The notes beneath the pieces were generated by a model that searched no databases, was not told where the DNA came from, and saw nothing but the letters and a program-made list of their open reading frames with translations. This document shows, one piece after another, positions 7,775-15,691 of a DNA stretch of 16,965 nt. The translations under genes were made by a program, and so were the position numbers. This DNA comes from Candidatus Paceibacterota bacterium (GTDB lineage: Bacteria > Verrucomicrobiota > Verrucomicrobiia > Limisphaerales > UBA8199): NCBI GenBank assembly GCA_035452965.1, contig DAOTCE010000054.1, forward strand, positions 1 to 16,965, given 5' to 3'. Positions within the stretch are counted from its first letter, which is position 1. Every line of letters begins with the position of its first letter.

Positions 7775-8920
7775 TCATTCTGACGCGGCAAACGTGATAT
7801 CCAACGGGATGCTGATCTCCACCGGTTTGTCCGGGCCGACCAGGAGGTTCGTCACGCGGTAGGCAGCCGCGAGCTTCCGGCGGCCCTCCGCGGCTTTGGT
7901 GCCCCGCACCTCGAACAGGGCGGTCTTGCGCGCCGGAAGGATCAGCTTCCTGGGCGTCTCAAGTTCCTTCAACTCGGAGACCCGCTCCAACTCGTAGCTG
8001 ATGTCCGAGGAATTGCCGATCCGCACCCAGACGCGCTGCCGGCCTCGGAGCACGAGCGTGGTCTTGCCCCATTGGATGGACTTCTCGTAGATCGGCCGGA
8101 GAAACTGCTCGTCGCCGATAAGCTGGTTGCCGTGGTAGATGGCGGTGCGCCGCTCGAAAAGCGCCTCGCGCAGCGCCTCGACGGTGCGCGCTTTGGCGAA
8201 CACAAGGGTCATGGGGCGGTGGTCGCCTCGGCGGGTGTCATGTTCCATGCCGAGGGGCGGGTGGATGTCGGTATTGCCGAGCAGGGTCAGTCGCCTTTCC
8301 ACGGCCCAGCGATGGGCTTCCGGATAGTAATCCCGCCCGTTGATCACCTCGATGCCGTGCAGCATGTCCTGCTCCCGCAGCCAGGTATGTTCGGGATACC
8401 ATAAGACCAGCCCGTTCGTAATCTGCCGCTCCCAGCCGGGGTGGTTCCACACAATGAACGCGCCCTGCGCGCGGGCATTCTTGACCGCGTCCTCCCAGTT
8501 GGCCGTTTCCAGCGGTGTGGCATTGGTGAGAAACAGGGCGTTCAGGTGGCCCGGCGGCATCGCGCGCGTGATTTCAGAGCCTTTGACCACAAGCAGGTCG
8601 AGTTCCTGGCCGGCGGCGCGCGCGATCTCGTACGACCGGTTGGGGTCGGTAGTGAGCCCCTCGGCCTTGTGCGGGTGCCGCTCGATATGGTCGGTAATGG
8701 CGATGCCATCCAGGCCCTCGCACCACGCCTCGTCAACCCGTACTGAGGGCCACACCAGGCCGTCGGAAAAGACCGTGTGCATGTGGAAGTCGCACTTGAG
8801 CGTCAGGTAGCCGGGAATATCCGGAATGTTGATGGTGGTGCAAGCGTGCTCGGCCGGGTTGTAAGCCAGGGCGAGGACGGCGCCTGACAGCAGCACGGTG
8901 GCGGTGAGCAAGGTCTTCAT
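7775..8920 (-). CDS. Exported PHP-domain metal-dependent phosphoesterase (381 aa)
   Basis: Predicted metal-dependent hydrolase of the PHP superfamily, carrying a Sec signal peptide (MKTLLTATVLLSGAVLALA) and so extracytoplasmic. The metal-site set is complete and in order: H46-M-H48 and D53 (DFHMHTVFSDG), D77-H78 (ITDH), E116 (KGSEIT), H125 (GHLNAL), H160 (WNHPG), and D218/H220 (NTDIH). Residues 285-381 form a beta-rich tail (LVLRGRQRVWVRIGNSSDI, ALFEVRGTKAA) as in CehA/McbA-type PHP proteins. The start at 8920 is fixed by the signal peptide and by an ATGA overlap with the stop of the Asp-box propeller gene, implying translational coupling. The in-frame extension upstream to 9154 is shadow sequence. 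The family hydrolyses phosphate or carboxyl esters; the substrate here is unknown. Confidence 0.88.
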   Translation of the reverse strand: MKTLLTATVLLSGAVLALAYNPAEHACTTINIPDIPGYLTLKCDFHMHTVFSDGLVWPSVRVDEAWCEGLDGIAITDHIERHPHKAEGLTTDPNRSYEIARAAGQELDLLVVKGSEITRAMPPGHLNALFLTNATPLETANWEDAVKNARAQGAFIVWNHPGWERQITNGLVLWYPEHTWLREQDMLHGIEVINGRDYYPEAHRWAVERRLTLLGNTDIHPPLGMEHDTRRGDHRPMTLVFAKARTVEALREALFERRTAIYHGNQLIGDEQFLRPIYEKSIQWGKTTLVLRGRQRVWVRIGNSSDISYELERVSELKELETPRKLILPARKTALFEVRGTKAAEGRRKLAAAYRVTNLLVGPDKPVEISIPLDITFAASE

Positions 8921-10236
8921 GATTTGCTCTTCGCAGTATGTGAGCGGATGCCTGGTTTGGGTTTCATGAACAATACTTCGGCGCGGGTGATCCAGCAAGA
9001 TCTCAAGTCCATGCGGAACCAGCCGTCGCCGTTCTTTGCGTGAAAGCGCGTGGGACAGCGCTTGCCGAACTCTTTGAGGTCGTATTGCGCCCACGTCTTG
9101 CCCATATCCGTGGAGATGATGAACCCCGTGTTCATCGGCGAGGCGGGGCCGCAATGCGCCGCGAGCATCACGCCGTCTTGAATAATCATGCTGCCGGCCT
9201 CGACCTGCGGGTTGAACAGCAGCGTGTGCTTCCTGGGGTTCGCGATGTCAGCAGGATCGCAACAGAAAATACCCCGATCGTAGTCACCTTCGTTCCACGG
9301 CCTCAACGCGTTCGCGTCGCTGATCCAGTAGCATTTCCCGCCTGCGAAGTTGATGCCGCCCGACTTGTAACGCGAGTTCGAGTCCACAGACACGAGGACC
9401 TTCCACTGCCACTTGTCCCTTTTCGTGTCGTAGGTGCCGCGCAGCCAATGGCACTCCAGACCGGCCCCACGGTCAATGTCTCCCGTGCAGGCATAGAAGG
9501 CGTTCTCAGCCGGGTTGTAGGCGACCGTATGGATATGCCGGGCGAGCACCGGGTTGTCGGGATTGCCCAACAGCTTGCCGCCCTTGCCGCCGCCGGCCGA
9601 TCCGTCATCGCTAAAGAATGGATTCTGGCCGAAAGCGTAGGCGATCTTCACGGTGCGCCCGCTGTCGGTCGAGTAGTAGATATTCACGGGCGTGGCGCCG
9701 CCCTCGACGTTGCAGTAGTTCCCCCAAACCATCATCTCCCTGCCGTTCACATCCCACGAGACGGTGCCCGGGAGCGTATGGAAGTACCAGCCGGGACACG
9801 CCGGGTTCTGCGGCCTGTGCGGGAGGTAGTCCGCTCCGTCCAGGGCCTTGACGGTGATTTGCCGGTAGCTCTTGAGGTTGTCGGTGCTGAGGTAGAGCTG
9901 CGCGCCTGTGGCGAAGACGATGTTCCCGTTCTTCAGGATGTGGCTGAAGGTGATGCGCTGGGCGTCGGAAAAGGCGAGGCGATACGGCCAGGTGCGACCG
10001 TTGTCCTTCGACAGGAACAGCATGCCATCGGCGTAGGCGAACGCCTTGTTCCCGCGCTGCGAGTCAATGTATCGGCCCGCCGGCTGCAGGCGATACCAGA
10101 AGTGGTCCGTGGAGGGGCACTCGGACAGGGCTGTGTCGGGGTTTGCGCCTCGGGCGATCATGGCAGGCAGCGTGATTCCTCCAGCGGCGGCCACCATGGC
10201 GCCCAAAAATCGGCGGCGACTTGTTTGTTGCTTCAT
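8917..10236 (-). CDS. Tat-exported Asp-box beta-propeller (sialidase-like fold) protein (439 aa)
   Basis: The N-terminus MKQQTSRRRFLGAMVAAAGG contains a twin-arginine motif (S-R-R-R-F-L-G), then a hydrophobic stretch and a probable cleavage near ARG-A, so Tat export of a folded protein is likely. Four Asp-box repeats mark propeller blades: SKDNGRTW (76-83), STDNLKSY (117-124, degenerate), STDSGRTV (189-196) and STDMGKTW (375-382). The arginine triad and tyrosine of true sialidases cannot be confirmed by eye, so 'sialidase-like' describes the fold rather than the activity. AGGAC sits about eight bases before the ATG at 10236. The stop overlaps the PHP gene start (ATGA). The coupling suggests these two proteins act on the same material, perhaps binding or trimming it before hydrolysis. 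Confidence 0.82.
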   Translation of the reverse strand: MKQQTSRRRFLGAMVAAAGGITLPAMIARGANPDTALSECPSTDHFWYRLQPAGRYIDSQRGNKAFAYADGMLFLSKDNGRTWPYRLAFSDAQRITFSHILKNGNIVFATGAQLYLSTDNLKSYRQITVKALDGADYLPHRPQNPACPGWYFHTLPGTVSWDVNGREMMVWGNYCNVEGGATPVNIYYSTDSGRTVKIAYAFGQNPFFSDDGSAGGGKGGKLLGNPDNPVLARHIHTVAYNPAENAFYACTGDIDRGAGLECHWLRGTYDTKRDKWQWKVLVSVDSNSRYKSGGINFAGGKCYWISDANALRPWNEGDYDRGIFCCDPADIANPRKHTLLFNPQVEAGSMIIQDGVMLAAHCGPASPMNTGFIISTDMGKTWAQYDLKEFGKRCPTRFHAKNGDGWFRMDLRSCWITRAEVLFMKPKPGIRSHTAKSKS

Positions 10237-10354
10237 AATGATGTCCTGAATTGTGACCGATTGTCCATACGTTGCTGCTCGGTCCGCGTCGCCAGGGTCA
10301 TGGATAACCCAAGACGAGAACCGCTATCTACAAAAGAGCCGCATGGGCAGCCAC
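10237..10354. other. Intergenic gap within the cluster, with weak terminator-like hairpin
   Basis: Spacer of 118 bp between the lipoprotein gene and the Asp-box propeller gene. On the minus strand, directly over and after the lipoprotein stop, GAGTGGC-TGCCCAT-GCGGCTC (10356-10336) can form a stem with one mismatch and one wobble pair, followed by TTTT. It is a weak candidate for partial termination. No clear promoter motif is seen. Confidence 0.3.
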
Positions 10355-11617
10355 TCAAAAGCTGCGGCGTACCCGGACCAACGCCCCGCCCCCCGGCGGC
10401 AAAGCGAGGATTGCGCGGGGGCCGCTGGCCCGCTGCCACGCGCGCTGCGTTGCGTCAAGCACTTCCAGCCGCCCGGGGCCGGTCACCGCCGTGCGAACGG
10501 CGTTCCGGTAATCCAGGTTCACCACCACGGCGTGGGTCGGACGTCCGGGCTTCCCGGCTTTGCCCGGCTTGCCGAAACAGCCCAGCAGCATTCCATCCGC
10601 GGGAAGCCGATCCAGGTCCGGCGCCCCTGCGTCGAGCTGGAAGGGTGACGATATGAGGAGCGGCTCCGCACCCCGATACGCCTTGCCGACATGATAGGCG
10701 CCCAGGGAGCGCAGGGGCTGCACCTGGGCGGCGATGGCGACGAATTCCCGGTTCAGAACCCGTGCTGCCTCATATTGCGGCGTGGTTGTGCCGTCGGCGC
10801 GGGCCATGCCGCCTTCGTGCTTGGGATAGCCATACACGTAATACGAAAGGCCCTGCGCGCCGTAGGCCAGGGAGGTATAGTTCAGCCAGCGCATCTCGTC
10901 GCTGTTGGGCACCCGCATGCCCGGCTCCCAGGAGCATCCCTGGACGATGTTGAGAAACGGGATTCCGGCATCGAGCGCTGTCTGGCGAATTATGCCCAGG
11001 TTGAGGAAATACTGCTCGGTGTCGTGCCCCACCGCGAAATGGTAATGGTCGTAGCTTAACAGGTCCGGCCTGACGGTGTTGATGAATTGGCGCAGATACT
11101 CCCGGTAAGCGGCCTCGGTGTCGCCCTTTACGCCGAGTTGGTCGTTGTTTGCGTAGGTCGGAAACAGGTTGATGTCGGCGAAGTGCGCCGGGTCGCGAGC
11201 GCGCAGGTGGGCCACCAGCCGGCCCAGCCCCGGAAACAGCGCGGCCCCCGGCTCGTCAATGATCCAGTAGGCGTACAGCGACGGATGGCTCTTCACCCGC
11301 TCGATAAGGGCGTCGAGCCTGGCCACCTGCGCCGGGTCGTCCAGCGTTTGCGGACACAGGAGCGCGTCCTGCAGCAGGACGCGCAGGCCATGCCGCCGGG
11401 CGGTGTCCATCTCCTGCTCGCTGCACCAGACGAGGTTGAAGCCGCCCTCCTTCATCTGCCGTGCCACCGGATCGGTGACGGCCGGCCCCCCGTAATAGGT
11501 GGCGATGGGCTCGCCGACCTGCCATCGCAGAGGGCGCTTTGCCACGCTGGCGCAGCCGGCGCTAAAAAGCAGCGCGCCCAGAATGACGCCAGCGATTGAC
11601 TGTTGAATGCGCATCAT
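10355..11617 (-). CDS. Lipoprotein with TIM-barrel glycosidase-like domain (420 aa)
   Basis: MMRIQQSIAGVILGALLFSAGC is a lipoprotein signal with lipobox FSAGC (lipidated Cys22), so the protein is predicted to be membrane-anchored. The body looks like a (beta/alpha)8 glycosidase-type domain: GGFNLVWCSEQEMDTARRHG, LRVLLQDALL, YAYWIIDEPG with a Glu positioned like the acid/base of clan A enzymes (about residue 122), LLSYDHYHF, FLNIVQGCSWEPG and AYGAQGLSYYVYGYP. A small beta domain follows. It resembles GH42/GH5-like and DUF4434-like proteins, but I cannot assign a family. Starts at 11617, 11614 and 11656 are in frame, none with a good ribosome site; the shorter signal is preferred. The LamG-propeller gene ends 55 bp upstream, suggesting cotranscription. 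Confidence 0.75.
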   Translation of the reverse strand: MMRIQQSIAGVILGALLFSAGCASVAKRPLRWQVGEPIATYYGGPAVTDPVARQMKEGGFNLVWCSEQEMDTARRHGLRVLLQDALLCPQTLDDPAQVARLDALIERVKSHPSLYAYWIIDEPGAALFPGLGRLVAHLRARDPAHFADINLFPTYANNDQLGVKGDTEAAYREYLRQFINTVRPDLLSYDHYHFAVGHDTEQYFLNLGIIRQTALDAGIPFLNIVQGCSWEPGMRVPNSDEMRWLNYTSLAYGAQGLSYYVYGYPKHEGGMARADGTTTPQYEAARVLNREFVAIAAQVQPLRSLGAYHVGKAYRGAEPLLISSPFQLDAGAPDLDRLPADGMLLGCFGKPGKAGKPGRPTHAVVVNLDYRNAVRTAVTGPGRLEVLDATQRAWQRASGPRAILALPPGGGALVRVRRSF

Positions 11618-11672
11618 GGCCGCGCAAAGCGATGGTAGTTGCCTAGGCAGGTTCATTCAATTCAGTGGGGCT

Positions 11673-13382
11673 TCATTGTGTTCCGCGGAAAAGCCGGCTC
11701 ACCTCGCGGTCACTCAACGCGCGCACATACAACCGCACGTCGCGCAGCCGTCCGTGGAAGTAATCATGCTCTCCAAATCCGATCTTCAGGGGGACGTTGG
11801 CCGTCAGGTCGAACCGGGTCGGATCGAAGGGCGCGGATGTCGCGGCGCGCTTTCCGTCCACGAACAGCCGCAGCCGGTTTCCCCCCCGCACGGCGGCGAC
11901 GTGCCGCCAGCCGGGCGCAAGATCGAGGTCGTGCGAGGCCGCCACACCGGCCTCCAGCGCGCGCACGCGCCCAGCGGGCAGCGTGCCGCAGAACAGCCGG
12001 CCGCCGTAAACCGCCATGGACCATGCGCGCCGGTACACGACGTCGGAATCATCCAGTTGGCCCGTCAGCGCCCAGCCAGCGTCATCACAGCGGTACACCT
12101 GGGCCAGCGGCAGCGTGCCTCCATAAAGTTTGCCGTTGAACAGGGCGAGGCCCATCACTTCGGTCTCGCCGCCGAGCCGGCCCGCGTCCTCCCATTGGTT
12201 TGGGCCGAGGTAGCGAAACACCTTGCCCTCCTTCCAGGTGCCGGTGTGCAGCTCCCCGCGATGGAGGACGAAGGAGTAGGTTTGGTCCACGTTGGGCGGC
12301 GCGCCCCAGTTGCTCCAGTTCGTCCCGCCGTCGTAGCGGAACACACCGCCCAGCTGGCCGCCGCTGTAACCGCTGGCAAAGAGCCGCCCGTTGGCCACCG
12401 TCAGCGCGGCCAGGCGCCCGCCGGGGTTGCCGCACCAGGTCCAGCTCGTGCCGCCCTCGTGGCGATACAGCCCCTGCCGCGGCGTCAGGTCATGCTTGGG
12501 CGGCAAATCCATCGCGGTGACATACAGCCTGCCTTGGAACACGGTCATACCCCAGACGACCTCGGCGTCGCAAATCCGGCCACAGTCCACCCAGTTCTGG
12601 TCGCCTGCAAAACGATAGACCCGTCCGCCGGGATGCGTGTTGGGCGAGGGTGTCAGTTGCGAGCCGGCGCCGCTGTAGCTCGCCACGCCGGCGTAAAGCT
12701 CCCCGTTGAACACCGCCAACGCGGAGACCGCGTTGCACCGATCCGGGGCGCCGCAGTCCGCCCACCTGGTCCCGCCGCCGTAACGATACACGTGACCCGC
12801 CTCACCCGCGCCGGGCTCCCACGTGCCGGCGTAAAGCGCGCCCTGGAACACGGTGAGCGCATACACCATCTGGTTGTGGCCAGGCCGGCCGCAGTCGGTC
12901 CAGCGCGGCGCCGTTCCCGCATCGAGCCCGAAGAAAAGGTTCCGTGTGTTGGCCATCGAACTGCACGTGCCGGATTGGTGCTGGACGGTGAGGTTAAACC
13001 CGGTCCGCGTCGCGGGATCGAACAGGGTCAAGAGGTCGCCGGGCGAATCATCCAGGACCGCGTCGAGCTGAAGCCACAGCGCGACGGTGAAGTCCCTGGC
13101 GCCGAGGTGAAGGGCCGAGGACGCAGGCACTTCCAGCCAGGCCGAGCGCCCGTCAAATCCGGCATGCCCCTTCGAGTCCCAGATCACACCTCGTGGCTGC
13201 CCATGCAATGCGTTCGGCGACGCGTCGCGGGCGTCGCCGTTCAAAGGCCAGTGACCAGCCATGCAGGTGCTGTAGCTGGCGGCTTTGAGCATTTCCGGCA
13301 GCGCCGGCACGGTCTCTCCGAGCCAGCCGGTCAGGAGGACCAGTGCCCGCAACAAGAATCCTCGAGAAGCGGCCGCAGTCAT
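11673..13382 (-). CDS. LamG-fold protein with inserted seven-bladed beta-propeller (569 aa)
   Basis: Likely an exported binding protein. A hydrophobic N-terminus (residues 8-28) acts as signal or anchor. Residues 43-150 are the first half of a LamG/concanavalin-like domain (AGHWPLNGDARDASPNALHG, FDGRSAWLEVP, DFTVALWLQLDAVL). Residues 479-569 are the second half (GWRHVAAVRGGNRLRLFVDG, LKIGFGEHDYFHGRLRDVRL, ALSDREVSRLF). Between them are seven repeats built around x-A-L-T-V-F-x-G-x-LYAGT, with the LYAGT-like strands at 183, 229, 286, 334, 378, 419 and 463. Most repeats are joined by VYRYxGGTxWxDCG segments. Seven blades of 41 to 57 residues imply a closed propeller inserted in a LamG loop. No catalytic motif is visible. 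The start at 13382 lacks a clear ribosome site; a nearby ATG at 13387 is out of frame. It is the first gene after the 147-bp gap carrying a shared box. Confidence 0.8.
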   Translation of the reverse strand: MTAAASRGFLLRALVLLTGWLGETVPALPEMLKAASYSTCMAGHWPLNGDARDASPNALHGQPRGVIWDSKGHAGFDGRSAWLEVPASSALHLGARDFTVALWLQLDAVLDDSPGDLLTLFDPATRTGFNLTVQHQSGTCSSMANTRNLFFGLDAGTAPRWTDCGRPGHNQMVYALTVFQGALYAGTWEPGAGEAGHVYRYGGGTRWADCGAPDRCNAVSALAVFNGELYAGVASYSGAGSQLTPSPNTHPGGRVYRFAGDQNWVDCGRICDAEVVWGMTVFQGRLYVTAMDLPPKHDLTPRQGLYRHEGGTSWTWCGNPGGRLAALTVANGRLFASGYSGGQLGGVFRYDGGTNWSNWGAPPNVDQTYSFVLHRGELHTGTWKEGKVFRYLGPNQWEDAGRLGGETEVMGLALFNGKLYGGTLPLAQVYRCDDAGWALTGQLDDSDVVYRRAWSMAVYGGRLFCGTLPAGRVRALEAGVAASHDLDLAPGWRHVAAVRGGNRLRLFVDGKRAATSAPFDPTRFDLTANVPLKIGFGEHDYFHGRLRDVRLYVRALSDREVSRLFRGTQ

Positions 13383-13529
13383 TTCATGGCATGTACTGAA
13401 TCACTCGACGCGCCATAGAGTCGCGGTTTTCGGCATCCCACGCAAGCGCACCGGACTAAAACATTTGTTCAACCGCGCACCCACACCTTAACGCCAACCG
13501 GCAATGAACGGGTCCCGAGCCGGAGCGGG
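13383..13529. other. Intergenic region between transporter and LamG-propeller genes
   Basis: 147 bp with no open reading frame of note. It contains a box at 13456-13474 matching those at 15002 and 16452, and is the largest gap inside the minus-strand cluster. It is the best place for an internal promoter serving the seven downstream genes. No strong sigma-70 hexamer pair is apparent. Confidence 0.4.
13456..13474. promoter_or_regulatory. Putative operator: CTAAAACATTTGTTCAACC
   Basis: The core AAAC-ATTT-GTTC is a near palindrome (ideal GAAC-N4-GTTC). It lies about 73 bp upstream of the LamG-propeller start. It matches the copies at 15002-15020 and 16452-16470 at CTARAACA and TTCRA. The protein that would bind it is unknown. 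Confidence 0.4.
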
Positions 13530-14903
13530 TCAATCCTCACCGGCCCGAGCGACCCGCCCGGAATCGCGCGCCTTGCTGACCGTCTTGTGTCCGAGCGTTA
13601 AGGCGCTGCACACCATAGTCAGCACACAGCACGCAATCATCGTGATAAACACCCCGTGCCACCCAAAGCGGTCGGCGATCCAGCCCACGCCCGTCCCGGC
13701 CACGGCGGAGCCGAACACGTAGCCGAAGAACCCGGTAAAACCCGCTGCCGTGCCCGCCGCCTTCTTGGGCACCAGGTCCAGGGCGTGCAGGGCGATTATC
13801 ATGATAGGCCCGTAGATGAGGAACCCGATGGCCATGAGCGCCGCGTAGTCAATCCAGAGCGGCCCGCGCCGGTTCAGCCAGTAGGCGAGCACCGCCACGA
13901 GCGTCAGCGCCATGAACAGGATCAGGGCCGGGGCGCGTTTGCCCTTAAACACCTTGTCCGACATCCAGCCGCAGACAATCGTGCCCGGGATCGCCGCATA
14001 TTCATACAGCGCCCACCCGAGGCTGGAATCCTTGAACGAGAAGCCTTTCGCCGTTTCCAGGTAGGTGGGGATCCAGTTCACCACGCCGTAGCGCACGAAA
14101 TAGACGAAGGCATTCGCCACCGCGATGGCCCAGAGAAGCCTGTTCGGCAGCACGTGCCGGAAGAAGATCTCCTTGAAGGTGAAGGTGCGCTCGTACGCCG
14201 CCGAGTAGTCGGGCGGGTAATCGTTCTTGTACTCCTCCACCGGCGGCAGGCCGCATGATTGCGGGGTGTCGCGCATCAGGAACCACGCCAGCACCGCGAC
14301 GCCCGCCGCCACCAGCGCGTTGAAGTAGAACTTCGCGCCCCAGTCCTGGAACAGCACCACCCCCAGCAACGCCAGGTTCGCCACCAGCGCGCCGCCGAGG
14401 TTCGAGGCGACGTTCCACACCGACACCGTCAGCCCCCGCTCGCGCGTGCTGAACCAATGCACCATCGTCTTGCCGCAGGGCGGCCAGCCCATGCCTTGCA
14501 CCCAGCCGTTGAGCGTCTGCAAAACCACCAGCACCGCCAGAGACGCGAACACCGCCTTCACCGTCCCGCACGCGAACAGGATCGCGCACGAGAGCAGCAG
14601 GCCCAGCGGCAGGAACCACCGGGGATTGCTCTTGTCCGAGACCGAGCCCATGAGAAACTTGGAAATGCCGTAGGCCACGGACAGTCCGGCGAGCGCCGTG
14701 CCCAGCATGGCTTTGGAGTACTCCGGGTGTTCCTGGAGGATGTCCGGGATGGCCAGCGCCAGGTTGTTGCGCACGAGATAATACCCGCCATAGCCCAGAA
14801 AGATGCCGGCGAAAACCCGCCGCCGCAGCCGCCGATACTCGAAGTCCACGCGCCCAGCCGGCAGGCGCGGCGCCGGCGGAGCTGGCTTCAGGCAGCCGAT
14901 CAT
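13530..14903 (-). CDS. GlpT-like organophosphate:phosphate antiporter, MFS/OPA family (457 aa)
   Basis: Twelve-helix major facilitator protein very similar in order and wording to E. coli GlpT: GYYLVRNNLALAIP, SKFLMGSVSDKSNPRWFLP, QGMGWPPCGKTMVHWFSTRERG, MRDTPQSCGLPPVEEYKNDYP, YEYAAIPGTIVCGWMSDKVF and PKKAAGTAAGFTGFFGY. GlpT exchanges glycerol-3-phosphate for inorganic phosphate across the inner membrane. Conserved here are R45, R271 (GlpT R269) and K82 (GlpT K80). Two residues reported as important in GlpT differ: K46 is Asn46 and H165 is Ser167 (motif WNVASNLGG instead of WNCAHNVGG). Substrate range may therefore differ, so no gene symbol is given. The ATG at 14903 has a weak CAGG upstream. 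It is divergent from the response regulator and is the first gene of the minus-strand cluster. Confidence 0.9.
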   Translation of the reverse strand: MIGCLKPAPPAPRLPAGRVDFEYRRLRRRVFAGIFLGYGGYYLVRNNLALAIPDILQEHPEYSKAMLGTALAGLSVAYGISKFLMGSVSDKSNPRWFLPLGLLLSCAILFACGTVKAVFASLAVLVVLQTLNGWVQGMGWPPCGKTMVHWFSTRERGLTVSVWNVASNLGGALVANLALLGVVLFQDWGAKFYFNALVAAGVAVLAWFLMRDTPQSCGLPPVEEYKNDYPPDYSAAYERTFTFKEIFFRHVLPNRLLWAIAVANAFVYFVRYGVVNWIPTYLETAKGFSFKDSSLGWALYEYAAIPGTIVCGWMSDKVFKGKRAPALILFMALTLVAVLAYWLNRRGPLWIDYAALMAIGFLIYGPIMIIALHALDLVPKKAAGTAAGFTGFFGYVFGSAVAGTGVGWIADRFGWHGVFITMIACCVLTMVCSALTLGHKTVSKARDSGRVARAGED

Positions 14904-15061
14904 AGCACAGCCTGGCGCGGTGGTGGCCCGGCGCTGGTGTCAGTGTGAAACATGCTCAGCCCAGATTCGCCTGGCCGGGCGCCGGCCACAAGCCTGGCAA
15001 GCTAGAACATTTATTCGATTGCGCTGCCCCGCCGGCTGACGCAGAGTCTTCGCCGAACCCG
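14904..15061. promoter_or_regulatory. Divergent intergenic region between transporter and response regulator
   Basis: 158 bp that must hold the promoters for the minus-strand transporter and the plus-strand response regulator. The shared box at 15002-15020 lies 98 bp upstream of the transporter ATG and 41 bp upstream of the regulator ATG. No convincing -35/-10 pair is recognised. Confidence 0.45.
15002..15020. promoter_or_regulatory. Putative operator: CTAGAACATTTATTCGATT
   Basis: Second copy of the box, matching the 16452 copy at 15 of 19 positions and differing only in the four-base centre. GAAC-ATTT-ATTC is a near palindrome. The position in a divergent promoter region suits a regulator site for the transporter, the response regulator, or both. 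Confidence 0.45.
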
Positions 15062-15691
15062 ATGCCGATCAGAGTTTCCATCGTCGAGGACAACCGCGGC
15101 ACTCGCCAAAGCCTGGCGGAGTTACTGACCAGTTCGCCGGTGATCTGCTGCACTGGCGCCCACCGTGACGGCGAGCGCGCCCTCCAGAAAATTCCCGCCG
15201 AGCGGCCGGACGTGGTCCTGATGGATATCAATCTGCCCGGCATGAACGGCATCGAATGCACCGCCCGTCTCAAAGAGCGGCTGCCCAAAGTCCAGGTGCT
15301 GATCCTGACCACCTTTGACGACAACGAGCTGATCTTCAATTCCCTGCGCAATGGAGCCAGCGGCTACCTGCTTAAGACCATGCCTTCCACCGAGATCCTC
15401 CAGGCGATTGAACAGGTTCATGCCGGCGGCGCGCCCATGTCCATGCAGATCGCCCGCAAGGTCGTCAGCCACTTCCAGCAAATCAAGGAACCCGCCTCGG
15501 AAGTCGAACAGCTCACCAAACGGGAGCAGGAGATCCTCGCCCTATTGGCCAAGGGGTATCTCTACAAGGAAATCGGTGAGCAACTCGGCATCACCCTCAG
15601 CACCGTCCGCGCCCACCTCCATACCATCTACGAGAAACTCCACGTTAGTTCGCGAACCCAAGCGGCCGTCAAGTTCCTCGGCCGCGAATAG
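15062..15691 (+). CDS. NarL/FixJ-family response regulator (209 aa)
   Basis: Cytoplasmic two-component DNA-binding regulator. The receiver domain (1-120) has the acidic pair E9-D10 (IVEDN), phosphoacceptor D55 (LMDINLPGMNG), T83/T84 and K105 (GYLLKTM). The LuxR-type helix-turn-helix (about 148-209) reads LTKREQEILALLAKGYLYKE, then IGEQLGITLSTVRAHLHTIY and EKLHVSSRTQAAVKFL. The length is typical of the family. ATG 15062 starts exactly at the receiver domain; the longer frame from 14945 would run through the putative operator and is rejected. No histidine kinase is present in the window. Divergent placement next to the transporter makes it a candidate regulator of the cluster, though genes of this type also sit near unrelated targets. 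Confidence 0.92.
   Translation: MPIRVSIVEDNRGTRQSLAELLTSSPVICCTGAHRDGERALQKIPAERPDVVLMDINLPGMNGIECTARLKERLPKVQVLILTTFDDNELIFNSLRNGASGYLLKTMPSTEILQAIEQVHAGGAPMSMQIARKVVSHFQQIKEPASEVEQLTKREQEILALLAKGYLYKEIGEQLGITLSTVRAHLHTIYEKLHVSSRTQAAVKFLGRE

Noticed and set aside
8967..8984. Possible fourth box copy (GAACA-ATAC-TTC) near 8967
   Set aside because: It lies inside coding sequence and lacks the CTA and CRA flanks; best explained by chance.
9040..10656. 538-codon plus-strand open frame opposite the Asp-box propeller gene
   Set aside because: The opposite strand carries a Tat signal and Asp boxes; this frame spans two real genes and the gap between them.
11607..13418. 603-codon plus-strand open frame opposite the LamG-propeller gene
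   Set aside because: No recognisable domain, arginine/alanine/proline-rich composition typical of antisense frames in GC-rich DNA, and the minus strand shows clear LamG and seven repeats.
14945..15061. Longer start (14945) for the response regulator
   Set aside because: The extra 39 residues have no receiver homology and cover the putative operator; MPIRVSIVEDN is the normal receiver start.
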